Part shown: in pieces, positions 15,429 to 25,329 of the stretch | How the letters are laid out: each line of letters opens with the position of its first letter | How positions within the stretch are numbered: the stretch's first letter is position 1 | Origin: CAYUIG01 sp964444685 | GTDB lineage: Bacteria; Gemmatimonadota; Gemmatimonadetes; Longimicrobiales; RSA9 | DNA: 64,000 nucleotides | NCBI GenBank assembly: GCA_964444685.1 | Contig: CAYUIG010000011.1 | Location: 15,389 to 79,388, forward strand | Direction of reading: 5' to 3' | Translations under genes and position numbers: made by a program | The notes under the pieces: model-generated | Told to the model about the DNA's origin: nothing | Seen by the model: only the letters and a program-made list of their open reading frames with translations | The model's database searches: none

Positions 15429-16785
15429 AATTCGCAGAGCGGGCCGCAATCTCCTCCAGCCGCCTCTGAATCTCCTCGCCCGACAGCCAGCGGCCGCCCA
15501 CAACGACCCCGGCATTCTGCCGCACCGCCGAGATGTTCTGGAGAGGATTGGCTTCGAGCAGGATGAGGTCGGCGCGCTTGCCGGGCTCGATCGTTCCGGC
15601 CTCCTCCATGATGCCGAAGAAGCGCGCGACGTTGGCCGTACCGGACTGCAGGATCTCGTACGGTGTCATGCCGGCCTCGGCCATGATCTCGAGTTCGTTG
15701 TAGAGCGAGAAGCCGGGTACGCTGAAGAGCTGCGGCGCGTCGGTGCCCATGAGGATCGTCACACCTGCGTCGTTCAGCGCCTTGAGGATGCGCTTCCGCA
15801 GCTCGACCTCGCGCGCGGCGGCCTCGGGGATGGCGTTCCCCCGGATCTGATTCACGCTGTTCGTCCAGTTCTGAACCGCGTTGCGCGGCATATAGCGCAG
15901 CTCGGGCAGCGCGCTCAACTCCTCGACCGGCCGCGCGCCGCGGATCGTTGCCCAGAGCGCCATGGTCGGCACGACCGCGATGTTCGCCTCGCGCATGTCC
16001 GCGGCCAGCGCCGGGATGCGGCTCTCATCCGCAACGAGCGCGATGCGCGCGTTCCGCTCCTGCGGAGATGCCGCGCGCAGCGGCGAGTCGTCGGGCTCCA
16101 TCGCGAGGATGTAGTTGTCCAGGTGGTCCACCGTGCCCTGCCTCGCCGCGATCGCAGCGTGCAAGCCGACGGCGTCCGGCACGTGTCCGCCGAACGGCAT
16201 GTCGACCGCGCGCGATTCCTCCACGATCGCGTCGTACACCTCGCGGCTCAGCCCTTCCTGGATCTTCAGCAGGTCGTACCCGGCCTCCTTGTACGCGCGC
16301 ACCTTCGTGCGGGCGGAGTCGGGTGTTGGCGTGTTGTTGCCCGCGAGCTGCGGTGCGCCGACCCAGAAGCGGGGGCCGATCAGTTCGTCGGCATTGATCC
16401 GCTCGCGCATCTGCAGATGGGACGGGTGTCCCTGCATGCCGCGCACGGTGAGCGCGCCGGCCGCGACGTACAGGAACAGCACATCCTCCACGAGCTGGCG
16501 GTTCGCGCCGTCCTGCGCGAGACCGGGCACGTGGCCGTGCATCTCCGCGAGTCCGGGAATCAGGTACTTGCCCGAGCCATCCACGCGGATGGCATCGGCG
16601 GGCACGGCCGTGCTCGCGGCCGGGCCGACGGCCTCGATCTTCCCGTCGCGCACGACCACCGTCTGCCTCTGAAGCAGCCGCTCGCCGACCATCGGGATGA
16701 CGTTGACGTCGACGAACGCGACCGGCTGCTGCGCGGCCGCGGGCGCTGCGACGAGCAGGAGCGGCAGCATCGAGCGGATCCTCAT
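15427..16785 (-). CDS. Exported amidohydrolase (imidazolonepropionase-like)
   Basis: The 452-residue protein has a signal peptide (1-19, ending APAAAQ) and an amidohydrolase-superfamily TIM barrel: MHGHV (first metal pair), a Lys in DLLKIQEG that can be the carboxylated bridge, GGHVPD and TVDHLDN for later His ligands, and GTDAP for the final Asp. The C-terminal part, GTIEPGKRADLILLEANPLQNI, is the usual small beta-sandwich closure. Exported relatives in soil bacteria act on Xaa-Pro or cyclic amide substrates; the specific one is unknown. A strong hairpin lies upstream at 16829-16866. Confidence 0.85.
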   Translation of the reverse strand: MRIRSMLPLLLVAAPAAAQQPVAFVDVNVIPMVGERLLQRQTVVVRDGKIEAVGPAASTAVPADAIRVDGSGKYLIPGLAEMHGHVPGLAQDGANRQLVEDVLFLYVAAGALTVRGMQGHPSHLQMRERINADELIGPRFWVGAPQLAGNNTPTPDSARTKVRAYKEAGYDLLKIQEGLSREVYDAIVEESRAVDMPFGGHVPDAVGLHAAIAARQGTVDHLDNYILAMEPDDSPLRAASPQERNARIALVADESRIPALAADMREANIAVVPTMALWATIRGARPVEELSALPELRYMPRNAVQNWTNSVNQIRGNAIPEAAAREVELRKRILKALNDAGVTILMGTDAPQLFSVPGFSLYNELEIMAEAGMTPYEILQSGTANVARFFGIMEEAGTIEPGKRADLILLEANPLQNISAVRQNAGVVVGGRWLSGEEIQRRLEEIAARSAN

Positions 16786-16828
16786 GGCGAACCTCCTGGG
16801 TCGTGATCGAAACGGCAGGATGCAGGAA

Positions 16829-16866
16829 CGCCGCCGGACCCGTCAAATCGTCGGGGTCCGGCGGCG
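16829..16866 (-). terminator. 13-bp perfect hairpin, terminator of the RND operon
   Basis: Arms CGCCGCCGGACCC (16829-16841) and GGGTCCGGCGGCG (16854-16866) pair perfectly around a 12-base loop. It is located 20 bases after the stop of the RND permease gene on the minus strand. There is no clear T-run after it. Confidence 0.7.
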
Positions 16867-16885
16867 CTCTTTCGGGGACGAAGCG

Positions 16886-19800
16886 TCAGTCGCCGCTCGC
16901 CTCGCGTACCTGCACTGTGGGCGTGGGTGCGGACGCCTTGGGCCGGCCCGTGACGAACGTGCGGAGCCGCTCGCCAGCACGGTTCATGATCACGTACGCG
17001 CTCGGGACCACGAACAGTGTGAGCAGCATCGAGAACGTGAGGCCGCCCACCACGGAGATCGCCAGCGGCTGCATCATCTCCGTCCCCTCGCCGATGCCAA
17101 GTGCGAGCGGCAGCATGCCGAAGGCGGTGGTGAGCGTGGTCATCATGATCGGGCGGAGCCGCACCGCACCCGCCTCGACCGCAGCCTCTTCCATGCTCGC
17201 GCCTTCGTCGCGCCGGCGGTGCTCGATGAAGTCGACGAGCAGGATCGCGTTGTTCACCACGATGCCCGCGAGCAGCACCACGCCGAGCAGCACCGGCGCC
17301 GAGAAGTCGGTGCCCGTCAGGTACAGGGCGAGCCCGACGCCGATCAGCGACAGCGGAATCGTCGTGATGATCACCAGCGGGTTGATGAAACTCTCGTACT
17401 GCACCGCGAGCACCACGAAGACGAGGAAGATCGCGAGCAGCACCACGATCGTGAGCTGCCGGTTGCTCTCCTCAATGGCCTCCTGCTCGCCGCCGTAAAT
17501 GATGTTGTAGCCGGCCGGCAGATCGAGCCCGGCCAGGCGCAGCCGGATCGAATCGTTCACCTCACCCACCGACGCGACCTCGGTGATCACGTCACCGGTC
17601 ACACGGATGATGCGGTTCTGGTTCTCACGCGTGATGTCGGTCGGGCCCATCTTCGCCGTGACATCGGCAATGTCGCGCACGTAGATCGGGGACCCGCCCG
17701 CGCCACCGGGGAACAGCGCAACCGAGCCAATGTCCTCTGGGCTCTGGAAGCGGTCCCTCGGAAGCATCACCCTGATGTCGTACTCGCGGTTGCCCTCCGT
17801 GTAGCGCGTCGCGACCGTGCCGTCCATCGCAGTACGCAGCGTCTGGCCGACCGTGGCCACGTTCAGCCCGAGATAGGACGCGCGCTCGCGGTCGAGCTCG
17901 ATCGAGATGAGCGGACTCGCCTCGCTCGTCGACGGTTGCACGCCCTCGAGGCCGGGGATTCCCTGCACCCGGCGCATGATATCCTCGCCCAGCCGCTGGA
18001 GCTGGCCCAGGTCCTCCCCCTGCACCGTCAGTGCGACGTCGGAGCCGCTCGTCGACGTGCGGAGCCCACGGATCCGCGGCGGCCGCACGAACACGCGCGC
18101 GCCGGCGAAGCCGCGTTCCTCGATGCGCCGCTGGAGCTCCTGAACCCATGCGTCCGCACTGATGTCGCGCCCACTCGCACGTGCGAGCCGGATGGTGATG
18201 CTGCCGCGCCCGGCGAACTCCGCGGTGGACCCGCCGAAGAACATGCCGCCCGCCGTCGTGAACAGGTGCTCCACGTACGGCATCTCGCGGATCATCTGCT
18301 CGACTTCGTGCGTGATCTCGTTGGTCCGCTGAGCGGATGCGCCAGGAGGCAGGCGGACGAAGACACTGGCATTGCCGTCATCCACCTGCGGCAGGAACTC
18401 GAAGCCGAGATCCTGCGTGAGGTAGCGCGCCGAGAACAGCAGTGCGATGGCCGTAGCGAGCACGCCCCAGCGCCAGCGGATGACGCGCGGCGCGATCCTG
18501 CGGTAGCCGCGTCGCAGTCCGTTCACGGCGCCGTCGAACGCGCGGAAGAAGCGCCAATCGTGGATGCCGGTCGTGAAGCGCACCTTGGCGAGCTGCGCCG
18601 AGAGCATCGGCACGACCGTGAGCGCCACCGTCAGCGACGCGATGATCGCGAAGCTGATGGTGAGAATCAGTTCCCGGAAGATGAGCGCGGACAGTCCACT
18701 GATCAGCAGGAACGGCACGACCGCTGCCAGGTTCGTGGTCGTCGATGCGGTGACTGCAGCCGTCACCTCGGCCGCACCTTCGTGCGCCGCCTCATCGGCG
18801 TCCTCGTTCCCTTCCTCACGATGACGGAAGATGTTCTCGAGCATCACGATCGAGTTGTCGATCAGCATGCCGACGCCGAGTGCGAGGCCGCCGAGGGACA
18901 TGATGTTCAGGGTCAGGTCGCCCAGACCCATCATCACGAACGTGGCAAGGATCGCGACCGGGATGGCCATGCCGACGACGAACGTCTTGCGCAGCGAGCC
19001 GAGGAACAGCAGCACGACCATCATCGCCAGGAACGCACCGCTCAGTGCGGCGTTGCGTACGGACGATACGGAGGTGCGGATGAAGTCGGCCTGGTTGTCG
19101 ATGACCTCGAAGTGGATCTCATCGGGCACGAAGCCGCTCTCCGCGAGTTCCTGGAGGCGCTGGGACACGCCGTCCGCCACGACCACCGTATTCGCGTCGG
19201 GCTGCTTGCGGATCGAGATCTTGACCGCCGGGATGTCGTCGAGGCGCGCCCAGAGGCGCTGCTCCCGGTGCGTGTCGCGCACGTCGGCAACTTCCGAGAG
19301 CGGGATGCGCGCGCCGCCCGGCACGTTGAGCACCAGGTTCCGCACGTCGTCGACGCTCTGGAACTTGCCCGTGGTCTTGCCGACGACCTCGCGGTCGGGC
19401 GCGGAGATGCGGCCGGCCGCCACGTCCTGGTTCGCGGCGCGCAGCCCATCGATGATCTGCGACACCGTGAGGTTGTAGGAGCGGAGCCGCTCCTGGTCGA
19501 GCACGACCTGGATCTCGCGCTGGAGTCCGCCCGAGATATCGACCGAGGCCACACCTTCGATCGTGAGGAGTTGAGGCCGCAGCCGGTAGTCCACCCAGTC
19601 GCGCAGCTCGATCAGGCCGAGCCGTGCCGAGGAGAACGCGGCCTCGAAGATCGGAGACTGCGACGGATCGAACTTGAAGATCGTCGGCGGATCCGCTTCT
19701 TCGGGAAGCTGCGAGCGTACGCGCTCGAGGTTCTTCGCCGCGTCCTGAAGCGCAAAATCGACGTCGGTGCCGTACTTGAAGAACAGGTTGACGCCGACGC

Positions 19801-20086
19801 GGCCTTCCTGCACCTCCGTCTCGATGCGCGTGAGATCCTCGGTCGGGGCGAGTGCGGCCTCCAGCCGTTTCGCGACCGTCTCCTCCAGCACCTCCGGCGC
19901 GACACCGCGGTTGGTCACACCCGCGCGTACCTGCGGATAGACGATGTTCGGCAGCAGGTCGAGCGGCAGGCCGGACAGGAAGAACAGCCCGAGCACGACG
20001 ACCACCGACGTGAGCATGATCGTGCCGATCGGCCGCACGATCGAGAAGCTGGGCAACCCGCGACGGGTGCCTTTCGCCTTGGCCAT
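16886..20086 (-). CDS. Efflux RND transporter permease subunit (AcrB family)
   Basis: The 1066-residue protein has the full RND layout: span 1 after FSIVRPIGTIML, a large periplasmic loop, spans 2-6 around FLAMMVVLLFLG and LNIMSLGGLALGVGMLIDNSIVMLENIFRH, a second periplasmic loop, and spans 7-12 ending near the C-terminus. The proton-relay pair of AcrB (Asp407-Asp408) reads Asp-Asn here (MLIDNSIV), a common variant outside Proteobacteria. It drives proton-coupled export of drugs or lipophilic compounds. It is the last gene of the tolC-adaptor-permease operon, 2 bases after the adaptor stop. Confidence 0.95.
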   Translation of the reverse strand: MAKAKGTRRGLPSFSIVRPIGTIMLTSVVVVLGLFFLSGLPLDLLPNIVYPQVRAGVTNRGVAPEVLEETVAKRLEAALAPTEDLTRIETEVQEGRVGVNLFFKYGTDVDFALQDAAKNLERVRSQLPEEADPPTIFKFDPSQSPIFEAAFSSARLGLIELRDWVDYRLRPQLLTIEGVASVDISGGLQREIQVVLDQERLRSYNLTVSQIIDGLRAANQDVAAGRISAPDREVVGKTTGKFQSVDDVRNLVLNVPGGARIPLSEVADVRDTHREQRLWARLDDIPAVKISIRKQPDANTVVVADGVSQRLQELAESGFVPDEIHFEVIDNQADFIRTSVSSVRNAALSGAFLAMMVVLLFLGSLRKTFVVGMAIPVAILATFVMMGLGDLTLNIMSLGGLALGVGMLIDNSIVMLENIFRHREEGNEDADEAAHEGAAEVTAAVTASTTTNLAAVVPFLLISGLSALIFRELILTISFAIIASLTVALTVVPMLSAQLAKVRFTTGIHDWRFFRAFDGAVNGLRRGYRRIAPRVIRWRWGVLATAIALLFSARYLTQDLGFEFLPQVDDGNASVFVRLPPGASAQRTNEITHEVEQMIREMPYVEHLFTTAGGMFFGGSTAEFAGRGSITIRLARASGRDISADAWVQELQRRIEERGFAGARVFVRPPRIRGLRTSTSGSDVALTVQGEDLGQLQRLGEDIMRRVQGIPGLEGVQPSTSEASPLISIELDRERASYLGLNVATVGQTLRTAMDGTVATRYTEGNREYDIRVMLPRDRFQSPEDIGSVALFPGGAGGSPIYVRDIADVTAKMGPTDITRENQNRIIRVTGDVITEVASVGEVNDSIRLRLAGLDLPAGYNIIYGGEQEAIEESNRQLTIVVLLAIFLVFVVLAVQYESFINPLVIITTIPLSLIGVGLALYLTGTDFSAPVLLGVVLLAGIVVNNAILLVDFIEHRRRDEGASMEEAAVEAGAVRLRPIMMTTLTTAFGMLPLALGIGEGTEMMQPLAISVVGGLTFSMLLTLFVVPSAYVIMNRAGERLRTFVTGRPKASAPTPTVQVREASGD

Positions 20087-20088
20087 CG

Positions 20089-21192
20089 CTACCTCCCCGG
20101 CTGTACGGCCGGCGGTTCCGCCGCCCTCGCAGCCGCCTCGACGACGCGCACGAGCGAGCCGTCCCGCAACTCGTTCACACCGAACGTTACGATCTGCTCG
20201 CCCGCCTCGAGGCCCTGGAGCACCTCGACACGTCCTTCGGATGTCATGCCCACGCGCACGGGCCGACGCTCGACGCGGTCGGCATCGAAAACGAACACCG
20301 CCTCGGCACCCGCGGTCCCCACGATCGCGGAGGCGGGAATCAGCAGCACATCCTCGCGCGCCGACAGGTTGAACGTCGCGCGCGCGAGGAAGCCGGGACG
20401 CGCGGTCTGGGTCGCAGCGCCCTGAAGCGCGACCTCGACGGGCACGAGGCGCGTCGCCGGGTCAGCCGTCGGGAATACGCGTCGCACGCGGCCGGCGAAC
20501 GCCTGCGCAGGGAACGCATCGAGGCGGACCTCGACGATCGCGCCCGGCTGGATCTCGACGACGTCCAGCTCCGACACGCGCACGCGCACGACCATCGTCG
20601 ACACATCCGCGATCTCGAAGAGCCGCGTCTGCACGCCGACGATGTCACCGGCTTCGACGGCCTTCACCGTGACCACACCCGCGATCGGCGAGCGCACGGT
20701 CGCGTATCCGGCACGCGTACGGAGCTGTTCGACCTGCGCGGTCGCCGCCGCGAGGTTGGCGCGGTCACGTTCGTACTCCGCGGCCGTGAGCACCTGACGC
20801 TCGTACAGCCGCTCGGCGCGCTCCCATGCCGCGGTCGCCACCTCGAGCGCCGCCTCCGCGCTGCGGAGCTGCGCGGCGATCTCGCGGTCGTCGAGCGTAG
20901 CGAGCACCTGGCCCACGCGCACCACATCGCTCTCTTCGACCTCGACCGTGCGCAGCGCGCCCGCGATCTGGCTGTTGACGCCGACCGTCCGGATCGGCTC
21001 GACCACGCCCGACACCGTGACCGACCGCGCGATCCGGCCGGGCGCGACGGTCGCGACCTCGACGGGCACGATGCGCGGCTGCATGTCGGGTCCGCCCGTG
21101 GACGCGGCCGCATTGTTGTCTCCGCGGCATCCGCCGGCGATCATCACCAGCAGTGCCATACCACCCAGCAAACGCCTGCTCTGCATCCTCAT
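20089..21192 (-). CDS. Efflux RND transporter periplasmic adaptor subunit
   Basis: The 367-residue lipoprotein (lipobox IAGGC) shows the membrane-fusion-protein order: half lipoyl domain (PVEVATVAPGRIARSVTVSGVVEP), alpha-hairpin (about residues 95-160), second lipoyl half (ATVRSPIAGVVTVKAVEAGDIV), beta-barrel and membrane-proximal domains ending LEAGEQIVTFGVNELRDGS. It bridges the RND permease and TolC. I place the start at an ATG at 21192; another at 21186 is possible. The gene sits 31 bases after the tolC stop and 2 bases before the permease start. Confidence 0.92.
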   Translation of the reverse strand: MRMQSRRLLGGMALLVMIAGGCRGDNNAAASTGGPDMQPRIVPVEVATVAPGRIARSVTVSGVVEPIRTVGVNSQIAGALRTVEVEESDVVRVGQVLATLDDREIAAQLRSAEAALEVATAAWERAERLYERQVLTAAEYERDRANLAAATAQVEQLRTRAGYATVRSPIAGVVTVKAVEAGDIVGVQTRLFEIADVSTMVVRVRVSELDVVEIQPGAIVEVRLDAFPAQAFAGRVRRVFPTADPATRLVPVEVALQGAATQTARPGFLARATFNLSAREDVLLIPASAIVGTAGAEAVFVFDADRVERRPVRVGMTSEGRVEVLQGLEAGEQIVTFGVNELRDGSLVRVVEAAARAAEPPAVQPGR

Positions 21193-21223
21193 CCCCGTGA
21201 AGGCGTGGGGCCGGTGAACCGGC

Positions 21224-22525
21224 TCACCTCGCGCCAAGATCCTGTCCGAGTACGGCTTCCAGTTGTGCGACCGCGACGCCGAGCTGCTGGCGCGCACGCA
21301 CCTGCGCGGCCTCGGCGTCCGAAAGTGCAACCTGCGATGTGATCAGCTCGAGAATCGTTGCCGCACCGAACTGGTAACGCTCCTCCTGCACCCGCAGGTC
21401 TTCGCGCGCCAGCTCGACCGCACGATCCGCAATGGCGACCCGTCGCTCCGCCGATTCGATGCGCGCCGCCGCGTCGCGCGCGGCCAGCCGTGCACCGATC
21501 TCCGCATCGCGCGCGCGTGCTTCCGCCGTACGCATTTCGGCGTTCGCGCGTGCCAGCTGCGCTTCCCGCTGGAGTCCGTTGAACACCGGCAGCGAGGCGG
21601 TGATGCGCAGGTTCCAGCTCCGATCCTGCGGCGGCCATTCGAAGGAGAACCAGTCGTAGCCGCCCGTCGCACGCACCGTCGGGATGTACGAGGTCGCCGA
21701 AACGAAGCGGTCCGCGCGGCTCTCATCGTATGCCGCCCGCGCACTCACGGCCGCCGGCGAGGCGGAGACGGCCATGGATTCGAGAGACGGAGCGTCCGGA
21801 AGGTCCGGCGCCTGCACCGGCAGCGACGTGTCCGCCGGCTGCACCTCCTCCTCGAGGCCGACCTGCCGGCCGAGCTCGAGGCGCGCGGTGCGCAGCGCGG
21901 TCTCCGCATCCACAACCGCGAGCTCCGCGTTGCTCAGCTCCAGCTCGGCGCGCAGCACATCGGAACGCGTCGCCGTGCCGACATCGAGGCGCGTGCGCGC
22001 GAACTCGAGCTGTTGCTGCGCACGCTCGAGACGCTGCCGCGCCACCGCGAGCAGGCGGTCCGCGGCCGTCGCTTCGTAATACGCAGCCTTCGTGTCGAGG
22101 ATCGTCAGGAATCGCTGTGCACGACGCGACGCTTCCGCCGAACGCACCTGCGCGCTCGCGCTCCGGTACTGCGCGAGCTTCCGTCCGCCGGTGAAGATGT
22201 CGTAGCCGAACTGCGACTGCGCCGAGTAGCTCTCCGACACGAGCCGCCCCGTCGCCTGGTCGAAGCGCTGGTTGCTCGAGTTCGAATAGGACGAGTTGAC
22301 GGTCAGGCTCGGCAGGAAGGCCCCCTTCGCCTGGAGCAGCGTCGCTTCGGCGTTGTCGAGCTGACCCTCCGCCGCCACCGCGTCGGGGTGATAGAGGAGG
22401 GCTCGCTCGATCGCTTCATCGAGGCCGATCGCCGGGACCTCCTGCGCGCCTGCCGGCGCCAAACCGGCCAGCAGCAGAACGGCCGGCAGGCAAACCCGCC
22501 CGGCCGACCTCCGAACTAGTATCAC
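21224..22525 (-). CDS. TolC family outer membrane efflux protein (RND operon)
   Basis: A 433-residue protein starting at GTG 22525 (MILVRRSAGRVCLPAVLLLAGLAPAGAQ, a clean signal peptide). It has the duplicated helical-hairpin architecture of TolC: ALLYHPDAVAAEGQLDNAEATLLQAKGAFLPSL opens the first repeat, and ARDAAARIESAERRVAIADRAVELARED belongs to the second. Adaptor and RND genes follow directly in the same orientation, so this is the outer-membrane channel of a complete tripartite pump. No alternative ATG exists near the signal peptide; GAAGG lies upstream of the GTG. Confidence 0.92.
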   Translation of the reverse strand: MILVRRSAGRVCLPAVLLLAGLAPAGAQEVPAIGLDEAIERALLYHPDAVAAEGQLDNAEATLLQAKGAFLPSLTVNSSYSNSSNQRFDQATGRLVSESYSAQSQFGYDIFTGGRKLAQYRSASAQVRSAEASRRAQRFLTILDTKAAYYEATAADRLLAVARQRLERAQQQLEFARTRLDVGTATRSDVLRAELELSNAELAVVDAETALRTARLELGRQVGLEEEVQPADTSLPVQAPDLPDAPSLESMAVSASPAAVSARAAYDESRADRFVSATSYIPTVRATGGYDWFSFEWPPQDRSWNLRITASLPVFNGLQREAQLARANAEMRTAEARARDAEIGARLAARDAAARIESAERRVAIADRAVELAREDLRVQEERYQFGAATILELITSQVALSDAEAAQVRARQQLGVAVAQLEAVLGQDLGAR

Positions 22526-22625
22526 GGCAGCACCTTCGCCGAAGTCATCATGGACAGATGAAAAAGACGCCCGGACCGGCCCGCGCGTTGGCGTTTCGGC
22601 TCCGGCGCCACCATTGAAACCGCAT

Positions 22626-22655
22626 GGGGGGCCCGGGGTTCCGCCCGGGTCTGAA
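22626..22655 (-). terminator. Weak GC hairpin after the small membrane protein gene
   Basis: Two CCCGGG hexamers separated by about 6 bases lie just after the stop at 22663 and before the RND operon. The stem is short and there is no T-run, so this is only a possible terminator. Confidence 0.35.
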
Positions 22656-22662
22656 GTGAGGG

Positions 22663-22980
22663 TTATCCGCGCAGGAACCCGCGCAGCCCGAGGAACAGGA
22701 AGACCAGATTGGCTGCCACCGACAGCCAGGCCACCAACCGTGGCTGCGGCCGCGGGACCGTCCGAGCGGCCATGAAGCTCAGGATCGCGCCGACGAGATT
22801 GACGGGCAGCAGGCCGACGAGGATGGGTACGGCCACGTACGCAGCCAGCGGCGGATGACCGCCCGGCGCGACCCATGACACGATGATGATGGCCGCCCAG
22901 CCGAGAACGGCGGCGCCCACGCAGATGATCCCCGCCCAGAACCTTCTCACGCTTCCCCCGTTCGAGTCGGATGTCGCCAT
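22663..22980 (-). CDS. Small integral membrane protein of unknown function
   Basis: The 105-residue protein has three hydrophobic segments, at about residues 14-34 (FWAGIICVGAAVLGWAAIIIV), 46-69 (AAYVAVPILVGLLPVNLVGAILSF) and 83-98 (LVAWLSVAANLVFLFL). The ATG at 22980 gives a short hydrophilic N-terminus. No family recognised. It is divergent from the TPR protein gene that starts 57 bases away, so they may share a promoter region. Confidence 0.6.
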   Translation of the reverse strand: MATSDSNGGSVRRFWAGIICVGAAVLGWAAIIIVSWVAPGGHPPLAAYVAVPILVGLLPVNLVGAILSFMAARTVPRPQPRLVAWLSVAANLVFLFLGLRGFLRG

Positions 22981-23037
22981 GGCGCCCCGGCCGTGCCGAT
23001 TGCATCCTAGCGGGGACCTCCCTCCCCCGGACACCCC

Positions 23038-25323
23038 ATGAGCCGTCTCGACGACCTGATTCGCGAGCTGCGCCGCCGCAAGGTCGTGCGGGTGGCGATC
23101 GCCTATGCGGCGGCCGCCTTCGTCGTGCTCCAGGCCGCGGACATCATCCTGCCCGGCCTCGGAATGGACTCGGCGATGCGACTCGTCATCATGCTCGTCG
23201 CCGTCGGCTTCCCGCTGGCCATCGGACTTTCATGGGCGTTCGATGCCGACCGCTCCGGCATCCGGCGCACGCCCGACGCACCGGGCCGACGCACTTCGCT
23301 GTTCGTGCCGGTTGCGGCCGCCTCGCTGCTCGTGGTCGTCGTCGCCGCCGGATGGAGGTTGCTGCGTGACGACGGTGCGGCTGACACCGAGCTGGATCCA
23401 AGACTCGTCGCCGTCATCCCGTTCCGCGTCAGTGCGGATGCATCGCTCGAGTATCTGCGCGAGGGCATGGTCGACCTGCTCGGGGCGACGCTTACCGGAG
23501 AGAGCGGCCCGCGCGCGGCGGATCCCCGCACCACGCTGAGTGCGTGGCGACGGGTGGTCGAGTCGGAGGATCAGGACCTCACGCCCGAGGAAGCACTCGG
23601 TGTGGCGCGCATGATTGGCGCGGGGAACGTGTTGCTCGGGTCGGTGGTGGGCAGCACATCGCGACTCACAATGACCGCGCGCATCGTAGCGCTCCCATCG
23701 GGTCGCGAGGGTCCCGAAGCACACGCGGAAGGACCCGCCGACAGCCTGTCGGTGCTCGTGGACCGCATCACCGCGCAGCTGCTCTCGCTGCAGGCGGGCG
23801 AAACATCGAATCGGCTCGCAGGATTCACGAGCACGTCGCTGCCCGCTGTGCGCGCGTACCTGCGCGGACAGGCGCACTACCGGCGGGCCAACTTTCCCGA
23901 AGCCGCGCGCGCATTCGATGACGCGCTGCAGCTCGACTCGACGTTCGCACTCGCCGCGCTGGGGCTGTCCCTCGTATCGAACTGGTTCGGTACCGACGTG
24001 CCGCTTCGGGATCGGGCGGGCGAGCTGGCAGAGCGATTCCGCGACCGCCTCGCGCCGGCGGATCGCGCGATCCTCGACGCGCGCATGCTGAGCGGCCGCG
24101 TGTCGGTCCGGGAAGAGGTCGACGCGTGGGAGCGCACTACCGAGCGCTATCCCGACCGCCCCGAAGCGTGGTTCACGCTCGGCGACGTTCTCCTCCATTC
24201 CGGCCGCGCAGCCGAGGAGCCGGATCTGGAGAGGCGCTGGAAGGACGCATTCGATCGCACGCTGCAGCTCGACTCCAGCTTCACGCCGGCACTCATTCAC
24301 CTCATCGATGCGGCACTGGTCGTCGACGCGCAGCACGAGGCAGATACAACGGAGTTCCGCAGGCTCTATGCGCTGCTCGAGCGCCGCGAGACCTCTCCCG
24401 CAGCGGCGGAGCTGAGGCGTTCCCTGCGTTTCATCGACACCGCGGCCGCGCGCGTCAGGCGCGATACGCTCGACCGCATCGGTACGATCCAACTCCTGTT
24501 CATCGCGATAAGGCCGCTCGTTTCGACCGCCCCGATCGACGACACCGAGCGCGCCGCCGAGGTCCTGGTGCAGCGAACCCTCGACGACCCGAACGTGTCG
24601 GATCCCGCGCTGTGGCAGACCACCTTGTTCGCGCTCAACGACCTTGGCCGACCGGCGGCGGCCAGAACGATCCTGGAGCGTGCGATCGAGCGGGCACCGG
24701 ATCCGGCGCCGTGGCTCGCCGAGGCGATCGACTTCGCGTTGTTGGCAGGCGGCGACAGCACCTTCGCGGAGGCCGCAGCCGAACGCATCGCCCACGTCGA
24801 CCACCCGTTCGCTCTGTGCGCGGCCGGGCGGTGGCGTGCGTGGACGGGCCGTCCGATCGAAGAGCAGGCCGCACGTCTCGAGGCACGCGGGATGCTTGCG
24901 GATTCTCTGTGTGCGGAGCTCATCCGTACTACACACTCCGTCGTTACGAACGCGGCGGACCGGAGCACGCGACTCGCAAGCCTCGATGCGAAGGTGAGAG
25001 CGGGCCCGCCCATCCTGGCGTACGGCGGCGAGCTGCTGCTGATCAACCTCACGCTTGCGCGGCTGCACGAGGCGATGGGAGACGACGCCGCAGCCCTGCG
25101 GGCCATCCGTCGCAGACCCTCCGGGTTCGACGGGCATCGATGGTTCGCCGAAGCGCTCGAGTACGAGGGCCGCCTGGCCGCTGCGACCGGCGACCGCGAC
25201 ACCGCCATACGCGCACTGTCACGCTGGCTCGAGCTGCGCAGCCGCGCAGAGCCGTCGTTTCAACCGAGGATCGACAATGTGCGAGCCGAACTGGCCCGCC
25301 TGACGGCCGAATCGAACCGCTGA
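23038..25323 (+). CDS. Membrane-anchored TolB/FlgO-like and TPR protein
   Basis: The 761-residue protein starts with a conserved cytosolic motif (LDDLIRELRRRKVVRVAIAYAAAAFVVLQAAD), then a second span (LVIMLVAVGFPLAIGLSWAF) and a third (LFVPVAAASLLVVVVAAGW). Next is a FlgO/TolB N-terminal-like domain from about residue 120 (LVAVIPFRV, YLREGMVDLLGATL), and from about 270 a series of TPR repeats (AHYRRANFPEAARAFDDALQL). This architecture is expanded in Gemmatimonadota and Acidobacteria and often follows a kinase or winged-helix domain; here neither is present. Role unknown, probably regulatory or envelope-associated. A second example lies at 38402-40126. Confidence 0.8.
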   Translation: MSRLDDLIRELRRRKVVRVAIAYAAAAFVVLQAADIILPGLGMDSAMRLVIMLVAVGFPLAIGLSWAFDADRSGIRRTPDAPGRRTSLFVPVAAASLLVVVVAAGWRLLRDDGAADTELDPRLVAVIPFRVSADASLEYLREGMVDLLGATLTGESGPRAADPRTTLSAWRRVVESEDQDLTPEEALGVARMIGAGNVLLGSVVGSTSRLTMTARIVALPSGREGPEAHAEGPADSLSVLVDRITAQLLSLQAGETSNRLAGFTSTSLPAVRAYLRGQAHYRRANFPEAARAFDDALQLDSTFALAALGLSLVSNWFGTDVPLRDRAGELAERFRDRLAPADRAILDARMLSGRVSVREEVDAWERTTERYPDRPEAWFTLGDVLLHSGRAAEEPDLERRWKDAFDRTLQLDSSFTPALIHLIDAALVVDAQHEADTTEFRRLYALLERRETSPAAAELRRSLRFIDTAAARVRRDTLDRIGTIQLLFIAIRPLVSTAPIDDTERAAEVLVQRTLDDPNVSDPALWQTTLFALNDLGRPAAARTILERAIERAPDPAPWLAEAIDFALLAGGDSTFAEAAAERIAHVDHPFALCAAGRWRAWTGRPIEEQAARLEARGMLADSLCAELIRTTHSVVTNAADRSTRLASLDAKVRAGPPILAYGGELLLINLTLARLHEAMGDDAAALRAIRRRPSGFDGHRWFAEALEYEGRLAAATGDRDTAIRALSRWLELRSRAEPSFQPRIDNVRAELARLTAESNR

Positions 25324-25329
25324 GCCGGT

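Noticed and set aside
16697..20425. A 1242-codon open frame antisense to the RND permease
   Set aside because: It is a shadow of a high-GC gene: composition is Arg/His/Asp-rich, no domain is visible, and the opposite strand encodes an unmistakable RND permease.
23230..25137. A 635-codon frame antisense to the TPR protein gene
   Set aside because: Same cause; low-complexity Arg/Glu-rich translation with no recognisable motif, while the plus strand has TPR repeats.
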